Source of the DNA: CAWEBF01 sp963807235
Lineage (GTDB): Bacteria > Acidobacteriota > Vicinamibacteria > Vicinamibacterales > UBA2999
Assembly (NCBI GenBank): GCA_963807235.1
Contig: CAWEBF010000019.1
Span: forward strand, 62,001 to 126,000
DNA: 64,000 bases
Direction of reading: 5' to 3'
Shown: one piece after another, positions 27,630-37,599 of the stretch
Layout: every line of letters begins with the position of its first letter
How positions within the stretch are numbered: position 1 is the stretch's first letter
Notes under the pieces: model-generated
The model's input: only the letters and a program-made list of their open reading frames with translations
Told to the model about the DNA's origin: nothing
The model's database searches: none
Position numbers and translations under genes: made by a program

Positions 27630-27675
27630 CCGGCGCGACCTGCACCAACAAAGCGTCTGATCAGCGGAGGGATCG

Positions 27676-28836
27676 ATGAGCGATTCGCCAACCCTTTCTC
27701 GCCGGCAATTGCTGGCCAGCCTGTCGGCAGCAGCGGCAACCATAGCTGTCTCACGCGACGTCCGCGGTTCGCAGCGGCCTGGCGCGCCCGCGCCTGCCGC
27801 GGGGCGGATCCTGGATCTGCACCACCACTTCGGCTCGCCGCGCTGGATCAAGCGCGTGGCCGAGTCGCAGCGCCAGGGCTGGCAGGCGTTTCAGGAGTAC
27901 ACCCCCGCCAGGGCCATCGAATCGATGGACGAAGGCGGGACGCAGACAGCGTTCCTGTCCTGCACCGAACCGGGCGTCTGGTTCGGCGACGACTTCGAGC
28001 GTGAGCGCCAGGACGCGATCTCGTTGTCGCGCGATATGAACGAGTACGGCGCGCGAATGGTGGCGGACTACAAGGGACGCTTCGGGCTGTTTGCGGTGCT
28101 GCCGCTGCCCGATATCGACGCCAGCCTGCGAGAGATCGAGTACGCGTTCGACACGTTGAAGGCGGATGGCGTCGGCCTTCTGACGAGCTACGGCAACCTG
28201 TGGCTGGGTGACGTTCGGCTCCAGCCGGTGTTCGACGAGTTGAATCGTCGAGGCGCCCTCGTCTACTCGCATCCAACCGATGCGCCGTGCTGCCACAGCC
28301 TGGCGAATGCCAGTCCGGCCACCCTCGAGTGGTTTACCGATACCGCTCGCAGCATCATGAGCCTGATTGCCGAGAACGCGGGAGCGCGCCTAGGGGGTGG
28401 TGGGGTTCTCGGCCGCGGCCGTGCGGCCGGGCCAGCCCCGAACGCGACGCCGCCACAGCCCAGCGCGGCCACGCGCTACGGCAACATCAAGTTCATCTGG
28501 TCTCATGCTGGGGGCACGCTGATCGGGGCGGTCAGCCGTGTCGTTGGCGGCGTTGATGCGGCGAATCTGGCCGGAACACCGGCGGCGAACTCTCGCCTGC
28601 ATCACGTGCGCCGGTTCTACTACGACACGGCCGCCTCCGCCAATCCGATCGCCATGCAGGGATTGAAGACACTTCTGGGAGGAACGTCCCACATCGTGTT
28701 CGGAACGGACCTGCCGTACGGGACAAGTGCGCAGATGCGACGCGCGCTGCAGACGGTCGGTTTCTCCACGGCAGAACTCGCGGGCATCGAGCGGGAGAAC
28801 GCGCTGACGATCCTGCCCGGCTATCGAGCTCGCTGA
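27676..28836 (+). CDS. Exported amidohydrolase-2 (ACMSD-like)
   Basis: The 386-residue protein starts with a twin-arginine-like signal (SRRQLLASLSAAAATIAVS). The metal-binding and catalytic motifs of the family are present: RILDLHHHFG, LVYSHPTDAPCC, FIWSHAGGT and VFGTDLPYG. It is a paralogue of the gene at 20769 but has an insert of about 40 residues rich in Gly/Pro near 235-265. Members decarboxylate or hydrolyse small carboxylates, often aromatic; the substrate here is not known. Confidence 0.87.
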   Translation: MSDSPTLSRRQLLASLSAAAATIAVSRDVRGSQRPGAPAPAAGRILDLHHHFGSPRWIKRVAESQRQGWQAFQEYTPARAIESMDEGGTQTAFLSCTEPGVWFGDDFERERQDAISLSRDMNEYGARMVADYKGRFGLFAVLPLPDIDASLREIEYAFDTLKADGVGLLTSYGNLWLGDVRLQPVFDELNRRGALVYSHPTDAPCCHSLANASPATLEWFTDTARSIMSLIAENAGARLGGGGVLGRGRAAGPAPNATPPQPSAATRYGNIKFIWSHAGGTLIGAVSRVVGGVDAANLAGTPAANSRLHHVRRFYYDTAASANPIAMQGLKTLLGGTSHIVFGTDLPYGTSAQMRRALQTVGFSTAELAGIERENALTILPGYRAR

Positions 28837-28905
28837 CGGCGAAGTCTCGAGGATCCGCCTTGGTTGACGTGAGGATTTCTTCTCGGCCTTTTCCGCCGCT
28901 GAAAC

Positions 28906-29841
28906 TCAGCGCGGCGGAGGCAAGGCGGCTGGCCTGGCCGGCTGCGCACCGGGCGGTCCGCCCCCGCAATTCCTGGGGCATTTCTCCGGACGGACGAACT
29001 GTTCCTTGATCGACGCTCGGAAGTCCGGGTACATCGTGGCGGCGCCGCCAAGCAAGGCCACCCCGGGAATGCCGTACAACGCCGTCAGCTCGCCCAACGA
29101 CGGATTCCGTCCCGGAAGAAGGTGCGGCACCTGGCCTTCGCCCGCGATGCCCTCGAATCCGGGCTGGCACGGCGGGCCAATCGGTCGCAGCGGCGCCGAG
29201 TCGAGCCGGAATACCTTCGAGACCACGTAGGGCTCCGTCAGGTAGATCGGATCCTCGAGCGATGCGATCACGGACAGCAGATCCCCGTGCCGGAGGAAAT
29301 GCATCGTCATCACTGCCGCATCGCTCGACGGCGCACCGTTCCTTCGAAGGTAGTTCGCCTTCATGTGGGTCGTCCGCGTCACGAGAGTCTCCCCGTCCCA
29401 TGTGCCGGTCGTGAAGCCGCCGCGAAGCAGCGGCGCGTGCTTCGACGGATGCTGGCGACCGTCCACCCAGATGGTCAGGGGCGCACGGTCCTCCCACGCC
29501 CCAATCACGATTGCGACGGTGTCACCCGTCACCGCATCGGTCTCATTCCAGACGTTGAGACCGAACGGTCCGAGCATCAGATAGAACTGACTGTAAAGCG
29601 CGCATTGGCGCTCGATCATGGACAGCTGGGCGGCGGAGTAGGTCAGCGCCTTGGCCCGCCCCTCGCCATTCAGTGGAATTCCCGTGTAATCGACCGCGTA
29701 CGGTCCGGGGCCGCGTTCCAGGGCATCTTCATGGTTGATCGCAGCCCACGAGCCCGCGAGATCGACCTGCGCAGAGACCGGCCGGCAGGCCAGTACGGTG
29801 ACGAGCAAGGCAAGCAGCAGCCGAATCGGCACAACAGTCAC
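28906..29841 (-). CDS. Family A secreted protein (A1), unknown function
   Basis: The 311-residue protein has a signal peptide ending at RPVSA-QVDLAGSWA. Family A motifs in order: an N-terminal ED plus PGP, YTGIPLNGEGRAKA, IWVDGRQHPS, TTGTWDGETLVTRTTHMKAN, YLRRNGAPSS, DPIYLTEPYV and a C-terminal HLLPGRNP. It ends with a Pro-rich tail. It is the last gene of the operon that begins at 40443, 15 bases after MBL1. No known domain was recognised, and the five copies in the window argue for a defined role beside the MBL proteins. Confidence 0.75.
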   Translation of the reverse strand: MTVVPIRLLLALLVTVLACRPVSAQVDLAGSWAAINHEDALERGPGPYAVDYTGIPLNGEGRAKALTYSAAQLSMIERQCALYSQFYLMLGPFGLNVWNETDAVTGDTVAIVIGAWEDRAPLTIWVDGRQHPSKHAPLLRGGFTTGTWDGETLVTRTTHMKANYLRRNGAPSSDAAVMTMHFLRHGDLLSVIASLEDPIYLTEPYVVSKVFRLDSAPLRPIGPPCQPGFEGIAGEGQVPHLLPGRNPSLGELTALYGIPGVALLGGAATMYPDFRASIKEQFVRPEKCPRNCGGGPPGAQPARPAALPPPR

Positions 29842-29856
29842 GCGATCGTCTCCTGG

Positions 29857-30886
29857 CTATTTGGCGCGAACGGACGACAGACTCGCATAGACGGACTCGA
29901 TGAAGATTCGCGTTGCCGAGGGGGAAGTCGAGCCATAGCGGGTCGCATAGCCCTGCGCGGGATTCGCCGCCTGCACCTGGGCGAGCGTCATACCGTCGTT
30001 CAGCAGCGCCTGGACGCGATCGCGCACGATCGTCGCCATGTCGCGATACTCCACGACGTCGGTCTGATCGCTCACGCGCCCGTGTCCGGGAATCACCGAC
30101 GTTCCGCCTTCCTGCCAGACCAACGGAATCGAGGGGACGGCGAGATTCACCAGCCGGTTCAGTGCCTCGATTTCGCCCTGAATGCTGCCGCCCTTCTGCA
30201 TGTCGATGATCGGGAACGCCGTGGTATCGAGAACATCACCGGCAACGACCACGTCCGAGCGACGGAACATCACGAAGCTGTCGCCGTCCGCGTGCGCACG
30301 CGGCTGGTGCAGCACCTCGATGGCTTCGCCGTTCAGGTACATGTACTTGCGGCCGGTCTCAAAGGTCTCGGTCGGCCACGCAGTCGCCGGGAACGGTGAC
30401 GTCTGCCCGGTCGGTGCGCTCATGCGGAAAAGCACCTTCTCGTTGGCGAGAATGGACGCCGCACCGTTGTGCGTCATCGCCGCGCCCAGGTTGTTGCCGA
30501 TGTTGAAGATCGTCCGTCCGGCCCGCGCCACCGTCGCGTTCCCGCCGACATGGTCCGCGTCGGCGCCCGTGTTGATGATGTAGCGAATCGGCCGGCTCGT
30601 GAGTTTTCGGATTGCTGCAACGAGGTCGTCGCCGCGTTCGACGCGGCCGGTGTCGACGATGACCGTCCCGTCCGCGCCGGTCTGCACCGCAACGTTGGCG
30701 CCGGCTCCCGCGATCAGGTAGAAGTCAGGACGCACCTGGAGGATCTCCAGCTCCGAGCTCGCGGTTGCCGGCCCTCGCCTGGGCTCGAGCGCTGACGACT
30801 TCCAGCGCGCTCGGCCCGACGGCCGCCAAGAGGAGCGCAGTGCCGATGACACCCGTCACTCTTCGTACGATTGCCCAGCTGCGCAT
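29857..30886 (-). CDS. Secreted MBL-fold protein MBL1, degenerate zinc site, one frame break
   Basis: ATG 30886 follows a perfect AGGAGGG. The signal peptide is in one frame and the rest (from SSELEILQVRPDFYLIAG) in another; an extra base near 30773 explains this. The joined protein has about 342 residues. The canonical NTHxHxDHxGGN is NTGADADHVGGN, so two zinc-1 His are lost while Asp-His remain. The later ligands are kept (PRAHADGD, VVVAGDVLD, IPGHGRV). It may be a mono-metal enzyme or a binding protein. It lies between B1 and A1. Confidence 0.8.
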
Positions 30887-30912
30887 GACGCCGTCCCTCC
30901 TGAACTGACCGC

Positions 30913-31710
30913 TCACCATGTGCTCGAACAAGGCGTCGGAGCCCAGCCGGAACCGTCCGCCTGCGCTTTGAAGTGAGTGCTGGTGGTGAACGGCTGCTGG
31001 AGGTACACGGGATCCTCGACCACACTCGTGACGAGCAACCAGCGGTCTCCGTTCGGCTGCCGGATCAAGTCGAAATACTCAGTCAGGACCGCGTCCTCGC
31101 TGTAGGGCACGCCGTTCTTTCGCAGATAGCCGGCGCTGAGCCGCGTCGTCACGACCTTCAACGAGCCACCTCGTGGCGGCGGTCCCCCACCGCGCGGTGC
31201 TCTCGGCGCTACCCACTGCGCCACTGAGGTCCCCTGCCAGCTGCGCGGTGCGGTGGGGTCTGCTCCGGTCCCGAACCGGAACAGCCTCGTTTGCATTCCA
31301 GCGTCGGTCTCGATCTTCAGGGTGGTGTCGTCTTGCCAGGCGATGCGTAACCGCCCCGGCGCGCGCATGATCGCGGCGGCGCCGTACGACTTGCACTGCG
31401 CGCCGGCCGCTTCATCGCGGACCGGATCCCAGTTGTTGGCGATCTCCCGCGCCGCCGGCGTCAACGGGACGGATTGAAAGTCCCCTTTCGTCGGCGTCAC
31501 CATGCGATAGCGCCAATCCTCGGTGACCACCGATACCCAGTAGCCCGCAAGGTCGATGGGGCTGGCCGCCCGCGGTGTCGGTGGTGGCCCCGCTGGATTA
31601 CCCTGCCCGCGCGCGGACGTGCTACTCGCCGCGCACACCATGGCCATGAGTCCGAGCGTGAGCCATACACGAAGTCTTTCAGCGGCATCGATCGAGATCC
31701 TCGTGGTCAT
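30913..31710 (-). CDS. Family B secreted protein (B1), unknown function
   Basis: From ATG 31710 the product has 265 residues with a signal peptide. Family B motifs in order: PIDLAGYWVSVVTEDWRYRM, VTPTKGDF, AAGAQCKSYGAA, RIAWQDDTTLKIETD, FRFGT, SWQGTSVAQW, GGSLKVVTT, GYLRKNGVPYSEDAV, DPVYLQQPF and FKAQADGSGWAP. The last part resembles the end of family A (GYLRxNG...DPxYLxxP). It sits between a dienelactone hydrolase and MBL1 on one transcript. Function unknown. Confidence 0.75.
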   Translation of the reverse strand: MTTRISIDAAERLRVWLTLGLMAMVCAASSTSARGQGNPAGPPPTPRAASPIDLAGYWVSVVTEDWRYRMVTPTKGDFQSVPLTPAAREIANNWDPVRDEAAGAQCKSYGAAAIMRAPGRLRIAWQDDTTLKIETDAGMQTRLFRFGTGADPTAPRSWQGTSVAQWVAPRAPRGGGPPPRGGSLKVVTTRLSAGYLRKNGVPYSEDAVLTEYFDLIRQPNGDRWLLVTSVVEDPVYLQQPFTTSTHFKAQADGSGWAPTPCSSTW

Positions 31711-31776
31711 GCTATTCGCGTGCCCCCAATCGATGGTCATTCTGCAGCACATCTCACAGCCGCAGCAATCGGGCAC

Positions 31777-33321
31777 TCACTGTGTGTTCTCCCGGAGGAA
31801 GGCAATCGCCCGCGTCCAGGCTGCCTCTACGGCCGCCGGATTACCTCCTGGGTCTTGGAACAGGACGAATGAATGCGTAGCACGCGGGTAGACGTGCGGC
31901 TCGTAGCGTTTGCCGAGCTTCTTCATCGCAGCTGTGGTCGCTTCGACCGTACTCGTGACCCGAGCGTCGTTCTCACCGTACAGACCCAGGACCGGCGCGT
32001 TTATCCGTGCCAGGTCCGCGTTGTCTGGCGCGACTCCGTAGAACACGACAGCAGCGTTCAAGTCGGGGACCTCCGCAGCGAATCTGAAGCTGTTGCCGCC
32101 GCCGGCGCAAAACCCCAGGCTTGCCGTTTTGCCGTTCGCACGCGGTAGCTTCAATGCGTAGTCGCGGGCCGCTTTGTAGCGGCGCATCGTTTCCTGCGCC
32201 GTGAGACGGCCAGCGGCTGCACGGATGGCGTCGTCAATGAATTCGAATGAATCCCAGCCGCCGCCGCCGGGACCCAAACCAGACCACAGGTCCGGAGCAA
32301 TCGCGATGAACCCCTGGCTCGCGAGCTGATCGGCTACGGCGCGCATCCACGTATCGAGCCCGACGCCGTGCTGCATCACGATGACCGCCGGCGCCGGGGC
32401 ATTCCCATCGGGATACACCAGCAGCGTTCGCAGCTTCACGTCCCCCAGCGGAATGTCGATCCACTCTTTCCGGCGGGGCGAGTTTGCAAAGGTCGACGCA
32501 GCAGTCAAAAAAGCAGCAGGAAGATGCGGCTGCTTGCTGAACAGGCCACCCCCTCCGCCGGCGCGCGCTCCGCCCGCGCGCGCTCCGCCGGGCGCCTGAC
32601 CGCCGCGCGCATCTGCCCCGGGGGCCTGTCCGGCGGCAGGAGCGCCACTCTGCGCGACCGGTGCGTGGTGAACGTGCCGCTCGGGGACGGCGGCACGGTC
32701 GTGCTGTCCCAGGGCGTGGCTCAGATGCTCGATCGCGTGTTGCCAGCCATCGGACGACAGCGCGAACTGCTTGCCGTCCGGTCCTCCGGCAACCGATACG
32801 CTCAGGCTTCCGGAGCTACGATCGAGCGTCAGCCGCGCGCGTGTTCCATCGGCCGACGGCAGGTCGGCGGCATGATTGAGCGCCGCTTCGATACTGCGCT
32901 CCGCGTCTACACGCCGTACCGACCCTCCGACACCGATCGCGCGTACAGGGTCGGCCACGACCGCAATGTAGCCTTCCGCGGCGATCTGATCCCCAACGGC
33001 ACGCGTCCAGTCGTCCGCCACGCCTCGGCCGGTGGACACGACCACGGCTGGCGCTTTGTCTGCCCGTTCGGGATATACGATGAAAATCGGGACCATCGCA
33101 GCATCCACCGGCACATGTGCCCATTCGCGGTGACGCTCGAATGCGTTGAGCAGCGTTTTCGCTTCGTTCTCTGCGGGGAGGTGTGAGCGCAGTGCGCCTA
33201 TGACCGCGGCCGGCGCGTGCCTTACCGCGTCAGGCTCCCCGGTGCTGGCCCTCCGCGCCACCAGGACGGAGCTGGCGATTGCGACGATGAGAGCAGCGAC
33301 GGAAGCGGCACGGACGACCAT
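31777..33321 (-). CDS. Double-domain dienelactone hydrolase-like protein 1
   Basis: The 514-residue exported protein has two alpha/beta-hydrolase repeats separated by a Gly/Ala-rich linker (about 215-265). The C-terminal copy has the dienelactone-hydrolase triad: Cys in LGFCAGGGNS, Asp in LYGENDARV and His in ATHSFVLF. The N-terminal copy keeps the fold (VVVSTGRGVADDWTRAVG) but has no nucleophile motif. Such enzymes open lactone rings or cleave small esters. It is one of two in tandem in the MBL operon. Confidence 0.85.
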   Translation of the reverse strand: MVVRAASVAALIVAIASSVLVARRASTGEPDAVRHAPAAVIGALRSHLPAENEAKTLLNAFERHREWAHVPVDAAMVPIFIVYPERADKAPAVVVSTGRGVADDWTRAVGDQIAAEGYIAVVADPVRAIGVGGSVRRVDAERSIEAALNHAADLPSADGTRARLTLDRSSGSLSVSVAGGPDGKQFALSSDGWQHAIEHLSHALGQHDRAAVPERHVHHAPVAQSGAPAAGQAPGADARGGQAPGGARAGGARAGGGGGLFSKQPHLPAAFLTAASTFANSPRRKEWIDIPLGDVKLRTLLVYPDGNAPAPAVIVMQHGVGLDTWMRAVADQLASQGFIAIAPDLWSGLGPGGGGWDSFEFIDDAIRAAAGRLTAQETMRRYKAARDYALKLPRANGKTASLGFCAGGGNSFRFAAEVPDLNAAVVFYGVAPDNADLARINAPVLGLYGENDARVTSTVEATTAAMKKLGKRYEPHVYPRATHSFVLFQDPGGNPAAVEAAWTRAIAFLRENTQ

Positions 33322-33333
33322 CGGATCCCTCCT

Positions 33334-34854
33334 TCAGTTGAGGTGCTGCCGGAGAAAGGCCACCGCACGCGGCCATGCGTCGGCCGTGGCCTCTCCATTG
33401 CGCCCTTCCGCCTGGTAGAGCAGGAACGCATGTGTCGCGCCGGGGTAGATGCGGTATTCGAACTGCTTGCCGAGCCGCTTCATCGTCTCGGCGGTCGGCT
33501 TCACGCCTTCGGTGATGCGTCCGTCGTCCTCGCCGTACAGGCCGAGAACCGGGGCGTTGATCTTCGCCATGATCGACTCGTCCGGCGAGCCGCCATAGAA
33601 CACAACGGCGGCGTTCACCTCAGGTGCCTCTCCCGCAAAGCGGAAGCTCCAGACTCCACCGGCGCAGAAGCCGATCGTCCCGGTCTTGCCGTTGGCGCGG
33701 GCCAGCTTGCGCCCGTACTCCCACGCGGCCTTGTACCTTCGCACCGTTTCGTCCGGCGTAAGCCTGCCGGCAGCGGCCCGCATCGCTTCATCCGGGTAGC
33801 GGAATGCGTCGCGCCCGCCGCCATTGGGACCGAAGCCGGAGAAGAGATCCGGCGCTATGGCGATGAAGCCGTGATGCGCAAGCTGGTGGGCGACGGCCCG
33901 CATCGGGATGTCCATACCCGTTCCGTGCTGCATGATTAGAACGACGGGGGCCGGGCCGTTTCCTTCCGGGTAATGCACCCACGTGCGCATATTGACGCCG
34001 CCCACCGGGATGTCTGCCCAATGATTCGGAAGCGTCGAGCGGGCGACCGTCGAGGGGGCGGTCCAGACGCTCGCCACGAGATCCGGATCGCGCTCCGCCA
34101 GGCCGCCGCGGCCGGCGGGCGCAGGGCCGGCGCCGCGGGCCTGGGCCTGAAAGGCCGCAGGGCCATGACCGGCATGGTTCGGGTGGAGCAGCGGCCGATG
34201 CGCAGTCTCCTCGAGCGACTCCGCAGCAAACTTCAGCGCGTCGGACAGTCCTGCATCGCTCATCGCATAACTGGCAGCCAGCGGCACGGCGCCGTCAACG
34301 GTCACCTCGATGCGCGACAGCGCGGGGCGCAGTCGCAGGGCGGCCGCCCGGCCATTGGCGGACGGCAACATCACGGCGCGCGCCCGCACGGCGCGTTCGC
34401 GACGCGCGATTTCCACCGGACCGAGGCGCTCGAGCGCCGCGCGAATCGCGTCTGTTCGACCACCGAAGGCGTACGTGTCGCCGCCACCGGGCGCCTCCCC
34501 CGCAAGAACGTCGGGTACGGCGGCGATAAACCCGGCGGCCGCTGCTCGATCGCCGACGGCGCGCACCCAGTCGCTCGCGCCCTCCCGGTCGGCGCTCACC
34601 ATCATCACGGGCGCCTTGTCGAGTCGACGGGGGTAGACCACGAACGCATTCGTCCAGCGGGGACCGGACTTTGCGTACAGCCATTCGGTGAATCTCGAAG
34701 TGCTGTTCAGGATGGATCGCGCCTGCTTCGGCGCCGGAAGCACGCCTGTGATGTTCGCGATCACAGATTCGCGCCTGGCGACGAGCGGCGAGTTGGCCGT
34801 CACGACCACGGCTGCGCCCAGAAGAACGAGCAGCACGTCGGTACGTCGGATCAT
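33334..34854 (-). CDS. Double-domain dienelactone hydrolase-like protein 2
   Basis: The 506-residue paralogue of the next gene (31777) has the same architecture: signal segment, N-terminal alpha/beta-hydrolase copy without nucleophile, linker rich in Ala/Pro/Gly, and C-terminal copy with IGFCAGGVWSFRF, LYGEDDGRI and GATHAFLLY as the Cys-Asp-His triad. Only 12 bases separate the two genes, so they arose by tandem duplication and are co-transcribed. Confidence 0.85.
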   Translation of the reverse strand: MIRRTDVLLVLLGAAVVVTANSPLVARRESVIANITGVLPAPKQARSILNSTSRFTEWLYAKSGPRWTNAFVVYPRRLDKAPVMMVSADREGASDWVRAVGDRAAAAGFIAAVPDVLAGEAPGGGDTYAFGGRTDAIRAALERLGPVEIARRERAVRARAVMLPSANGRAAALRLRPALSRIEVTVDGAVPLAASYAMSDAGLSDALKFAAESLEETAHRPLLHPNHAGHGPAAFQAQARGAGPAPAGRGGLAERDPDLVASVWTAPSTVARSTLPNHWADIPVGGVNMRTWVHYPEGNGPAPVVLIMQHGTGMDIPMRAVAHQLAHHGFIAIAPDLFSGFGPNGGGRDAFRYPDEAMRAAAGRLTPDETVRRYKAAWEYGRKLARANGKTGTIGFCAGGVWSFRFAGEAPEVNAAVVFYGGSPDESIMAKINAPVLGLYGEDDGRITEGVKPTAETMKRLGKQFEYRIYPGATHAFLLYQAEGRNGEATADAWPRAVAFLRQHLN

Positions 34855-34912
34855 TGCGTTCCCTTTTCAGTTGATGCTGTGGCTGTCAATCGGTCCAAAC
34901 GCCTGAAGAGCA

Positions 34913-35932
34913 TTAACGAGCGCCGCGGTCCCCGTCCCTGGAACTGGACGCGGCTGGCACGGGGCCGGCCATGATCGACTCCACCAACTGTTCACCGGTC
35001 CATCCAGCAATGGCGTATCGACGGTCGTAGTCGAACGTCACCTTCGCCGCCTTTATCTGGTCGAGCGTGCGTCCCTTCGTGACCAGGTCGCGAACGCGGT
35101 CCCGGATGATCACGAGCATGTCCCGGTACTCGACGACGTCGGCTTCGTCGCAGACACGACCGTGACCCGGGATGATGTAGGTGCCGCCCTCCTGTTTGTC
35201 GCGGGGAACCGCGAGATCGACGATGTGGTTGAGCGCGCGGATGATGCCGTCAACCGTCCCGCCCGCCCGGGGGTTTACACGCGGGTACGCGATCGTCGAG
35301 AAGATGTCGCCGGTGCTGATGACGTCCGAGCGACGGAAGAACACGATGCTGTCGCCGTCGCTGTGCGCGGCGGCCTCGTGGAAGAGTTGGATGGCCTCGC
35401 CGTTGAACAGTTCGTGCTGGTTCGTGAAGTAGGTCTCGGTGGGAAGCCTCTTGAAGGGAACCGCGGGGCCGCCGCGCGCTCCGCTCAGCGTCGTCAGCAC
35501 ATTTTCGTGGGCAATGATCGTCGCTCCCGCCGATTGATCCGCCAGCAGGAATCCAGCACCAGCCGCGCGTCCACCATAGGGGCGGCCGGATTGCGCCAGC
35601 CCCTCGTTGCCGCCGGTGTGTGCGACGTCTGCGTGTGTGTTGATGATGAAGCGGATCGGCCTCGATGAAATGCGCCGGATCGCGGCGAGGGCGCGCTCGT
35701 TGGCGTCGCCGCGGCCGCTGTCAACCAGCACGACGGCGTCGGCGCTGGCCTGGACGGTGATGTTCGGGGTTGCTCCGCCGAGCCCCTCCGGTCCGATGAG
35801 CACCGACACGTTGCCCTGGACCGGAAACGCGTTGAAATCGGCGACCTGCTGAGACTGCGCGGCGAGCTCGGGCCGCAACAGTGACGCGAGGACGCAAACG
35901 GCCGCGATCACGAGCCGCACTGAGAGACTCAT
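34913..35932 (-). CDS. Secreted MBL-fold protein MBL2, degenerate zinc site
   Basis: The 339-residue protein has a signal peptide (about 1-25). The motif NTHADVAHTGGN keeps the first and last His but replaces the second His by Asp and the zinc-2 Asp by Ala. The later ligands are normal (AAAHSDGD, STGDIFS, IPGHGRV). The frame is intact over its full length, so loss of the motif is not due to an indel. It overlaps the A2 stop by four bases (ATGA). Confidence 0.85.
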   Translation of the reverse strand: MSLSVRLVIAAVCVLASLLRPELAAQSQQVADFNAFPVQGNVSVLIGPEGLGGATPNITVQASADAVVLVDSGRGDANERALAAIRRISSRPIRFIINTHADVAHTGGNEGLAQSGRPYGGRAAGAGFLLADQSAGATIIAHENVLTTLSGARGGPAVPFKRLPTETYFTNQHELFNGEAIQLFHEAAAHSDGDSIVFFRRSDVISTGDIFSTIAYPRVNPRAGGTVDGIIRALNHIVDLAVPRDKQEGGTYIIPGHGRVCDEADVVEYRDMLVIIRDRVRDLVTKGRTLDQIKAAKVTFDYDRRYAIAGWTGEQLVESIMAGPVPAASSSRDGDRGAR

Positions 35933-36768
35933 CGCTGCTTCACCAGCAGTCCCGCGAACTCCGGATATGCCGTCTCCGCGCCGCCGCGGAGCGCTAAAGG
36001 TGGAACGCCGAACTTGGCGGCACTATCGAGTGTTGGATTGGTGCCTGGCAAATAGTGCGGCACGGTGTGCGCCTCGCGATCGATCTCGACTGCCGGACGA
36101 CACGGATAGGCGTTGAGCTCCTGGTTGGGCGCCGCGGCGAAGTTCCGGGTGCGAACGAACGGCTCGGTCAGGTACACGGGATCGGTGATGATCGTCGTGA
36201 TTGTCAGCACGTTGCCGTGGCGCGCGTAGTACTCCACGACAGTCGCCGCGTCGCTGCGCGGAACGCCGTTACGTTCGAGGTAGGCCATCTTGAGGTGCGT
36301 GGTCGTCACCTTGAGCGCGGTACCAATCCACTCGCCCGTGGAAAAGCCCTGCCACGTGTGCGGAGCCCACGTCGGCGGATGCGGCCGGCCATCCATCCAG
36401 ATCGTGCGCTCCTGGGCCTGCCATTCATTGTGCTGACCGAAGGCCTCGAGTTCCTGTGACGGGCCATCCTTGACCTTCCAGATCCGCATGTTGCCAAACG
36501 TATAGGCCATGTCCATCGGGAACGGGATGCATTGCCGCTCGGGCATGGCGTAAACCGACGCGTTCCAGCTTTCCGCCTTCGTGCGCGCCTCCGCGTTGAT
36601 CGGCAGGCCTTGAAACTCGCCCGGCAGCTGGCCAGGGCCGCGCCACGGTTGGTCCTCGTGCATACGCAGGGCCCATTCGCCGGTCAAGTCGACCTGTGCG
36701 CGGGCCACCCCGCTCATTCCAAGAAAAGCGACGGCTGATAGCGCGAATGAAAGGGCTTGCGCACGCAT
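35929..36768 (-). CDS. Family A secreted protein (A2), unknown function
   Basis: The 279-residue member has a signal peptide ending at ARA-QVDLTGEWALRMHED and the family motifs FQGLPINAEARTKA, IWMDGRPHPPTWAPHTWQGF, IGTALKVTTTHLKMAYLERN, GVPRSDAATVV, DPVYLTEPFV and HYLPGTNP. It starts 51 bases after B2 and overlaps MBL2 at its end, so it is in the middle of the operon. No catalytic signature is seen. Confidence 0.75.
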   Translation of the reverse strand: MRAQALSFALSAVAFLGMSGVARAQVDLTGEWALRMHEDQPWRGPGQLPGEFQGLPINAEARTKAESWNASVYAMPERQCIPFPMDMAYTFGNMRIWKVKDGPSQELEAFGQHNEWQAQERTIWMDGRPHPPTWAPHTWQGFSTGEWIGTALKVTTTHLKMAYLERNGVPRSDAATVVEYYARHGNVLTITTIITDPVYLTEPFVRTRNFAAAPNQELNAYPCRPAVEIDREAHTVPHYLPGTNPTLDSAAKFGVPPLALRGGAETAYPEFAGLLVKQR

Positions 36769-36819
36769 CCTAGAACTCCTGTGATCGACGGGTTGGCTCT
36801 GAGCGCCCAGGGGGCTTCG

Positions 36820-37599
36820 CTACACTGGCTTACAGGCCTTCGGATTCCATTTCGACGAATCCGGCTCACGACGGAAGTGCGAGCTGGTCACGAACCGTCC
36901 GAGCAGGTACTCGGGGTCGACCACCTGCGTCGTCACGGCGAACCACTCCGATCCACCGGGAGCCGGAAACCGGTCGAAATACTCGGTGACAGTCGCGCGC
37001 GGGCTATACGGAACACCGTTGCGGCGCAGCCACCCGCCAGTCGTGTTCGTCGTTTCCACCTTCAACGAGCCGCCCGGGGGCGGTGGTCCGCCTCCAAAGG
37101 CAATCCCGAGCATCGCGTTACCTGGCCGCAGCGTGCGCTGCCACTCTGCGACGGAATGTCCCTGAAGAGAAGGCGCGCCGGTGGGCACGCGCCTGTCGAA
37201 GTGCAGCCGCCGCGTCTGCTGCCCGTTGTCGGCCTCGATCTGGAGCGTTGCCGCGTCGGCCCACGAAATCCGCAGCCGGGTTGGCAACCGCATCAGCGCC
37301 GCGGCTCCGAACGCCTTGCATGATCCGTCGGTCGTCGGGTCCCAGGCCATGGCGATCTGACGCCCGGCGGGATTGAGCGGGATACCGGGGAAGTCGCCGC
37401 GCGGGGCGGTGACCATCCGCCATCGCCAGTCCTCGTTGACGATCGACACCCACACGCCGGTCAGGTCGATCGGGGCGGAGGCTTGCGGGGTCGGGGGAGG
37501 TTCCGCAGCACCCGGCGGCAGCTGTTGTGCTGGCAGCTTTGCGCTCCACACCACGACGCCGATCGCGACCAGCAGCAGACTCAGCCTCCCCGACATCAC
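36820..37599 (-). CDS. Family B secreted protein (B2), unknown function
   Basis: The 259-residue protein has a signal peptide and PIDLTGVWVSIVNEDWRWRM, TAPRGDFPGIPLNPAGRQI, AFGAAALMRLPTRLRISW, GGSLKVETTN, WLRRNGVPYS and DPEYLLGRFV, all family B features, and ends SSKWNPKACKPV. Its ATG overlaps the MBL3 stop by four bases, which suggests equal expression with MBL3. Confidence 0.75.
   Translation of the reverse strand: MMSGRLSLLLVAIGVVVWSAKLPAQQLPPGAAEPPPTPQASAPIDLTGVWVSIVNEDWRWRMVTAPRGDFPGIPLNPAGRQIAMAWDPTTDGSCKAFGAAALMRLPTRLRISWADAATLQIEADNGQQTRRLHFDRRVPTGAPSLQGHSVAEWQRTLRPGNAMLGIAFGGGPPPPGGSLKVETTNTTGGWLRRNGVPYSPRATVTEYFDRFPAPGGSEWFAVTTQVVDPEYLLGRFVTSSHFRREPDSSKWNPKACKPV

Noticed and set aside
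29122..30399. Plus-strand open frame of 425 codons over A1/MBL1
   Set aside because: It is antisense to two genes with signal peptides and conserved motifs; Arg/His-rich composition is typical of a shadow frame.
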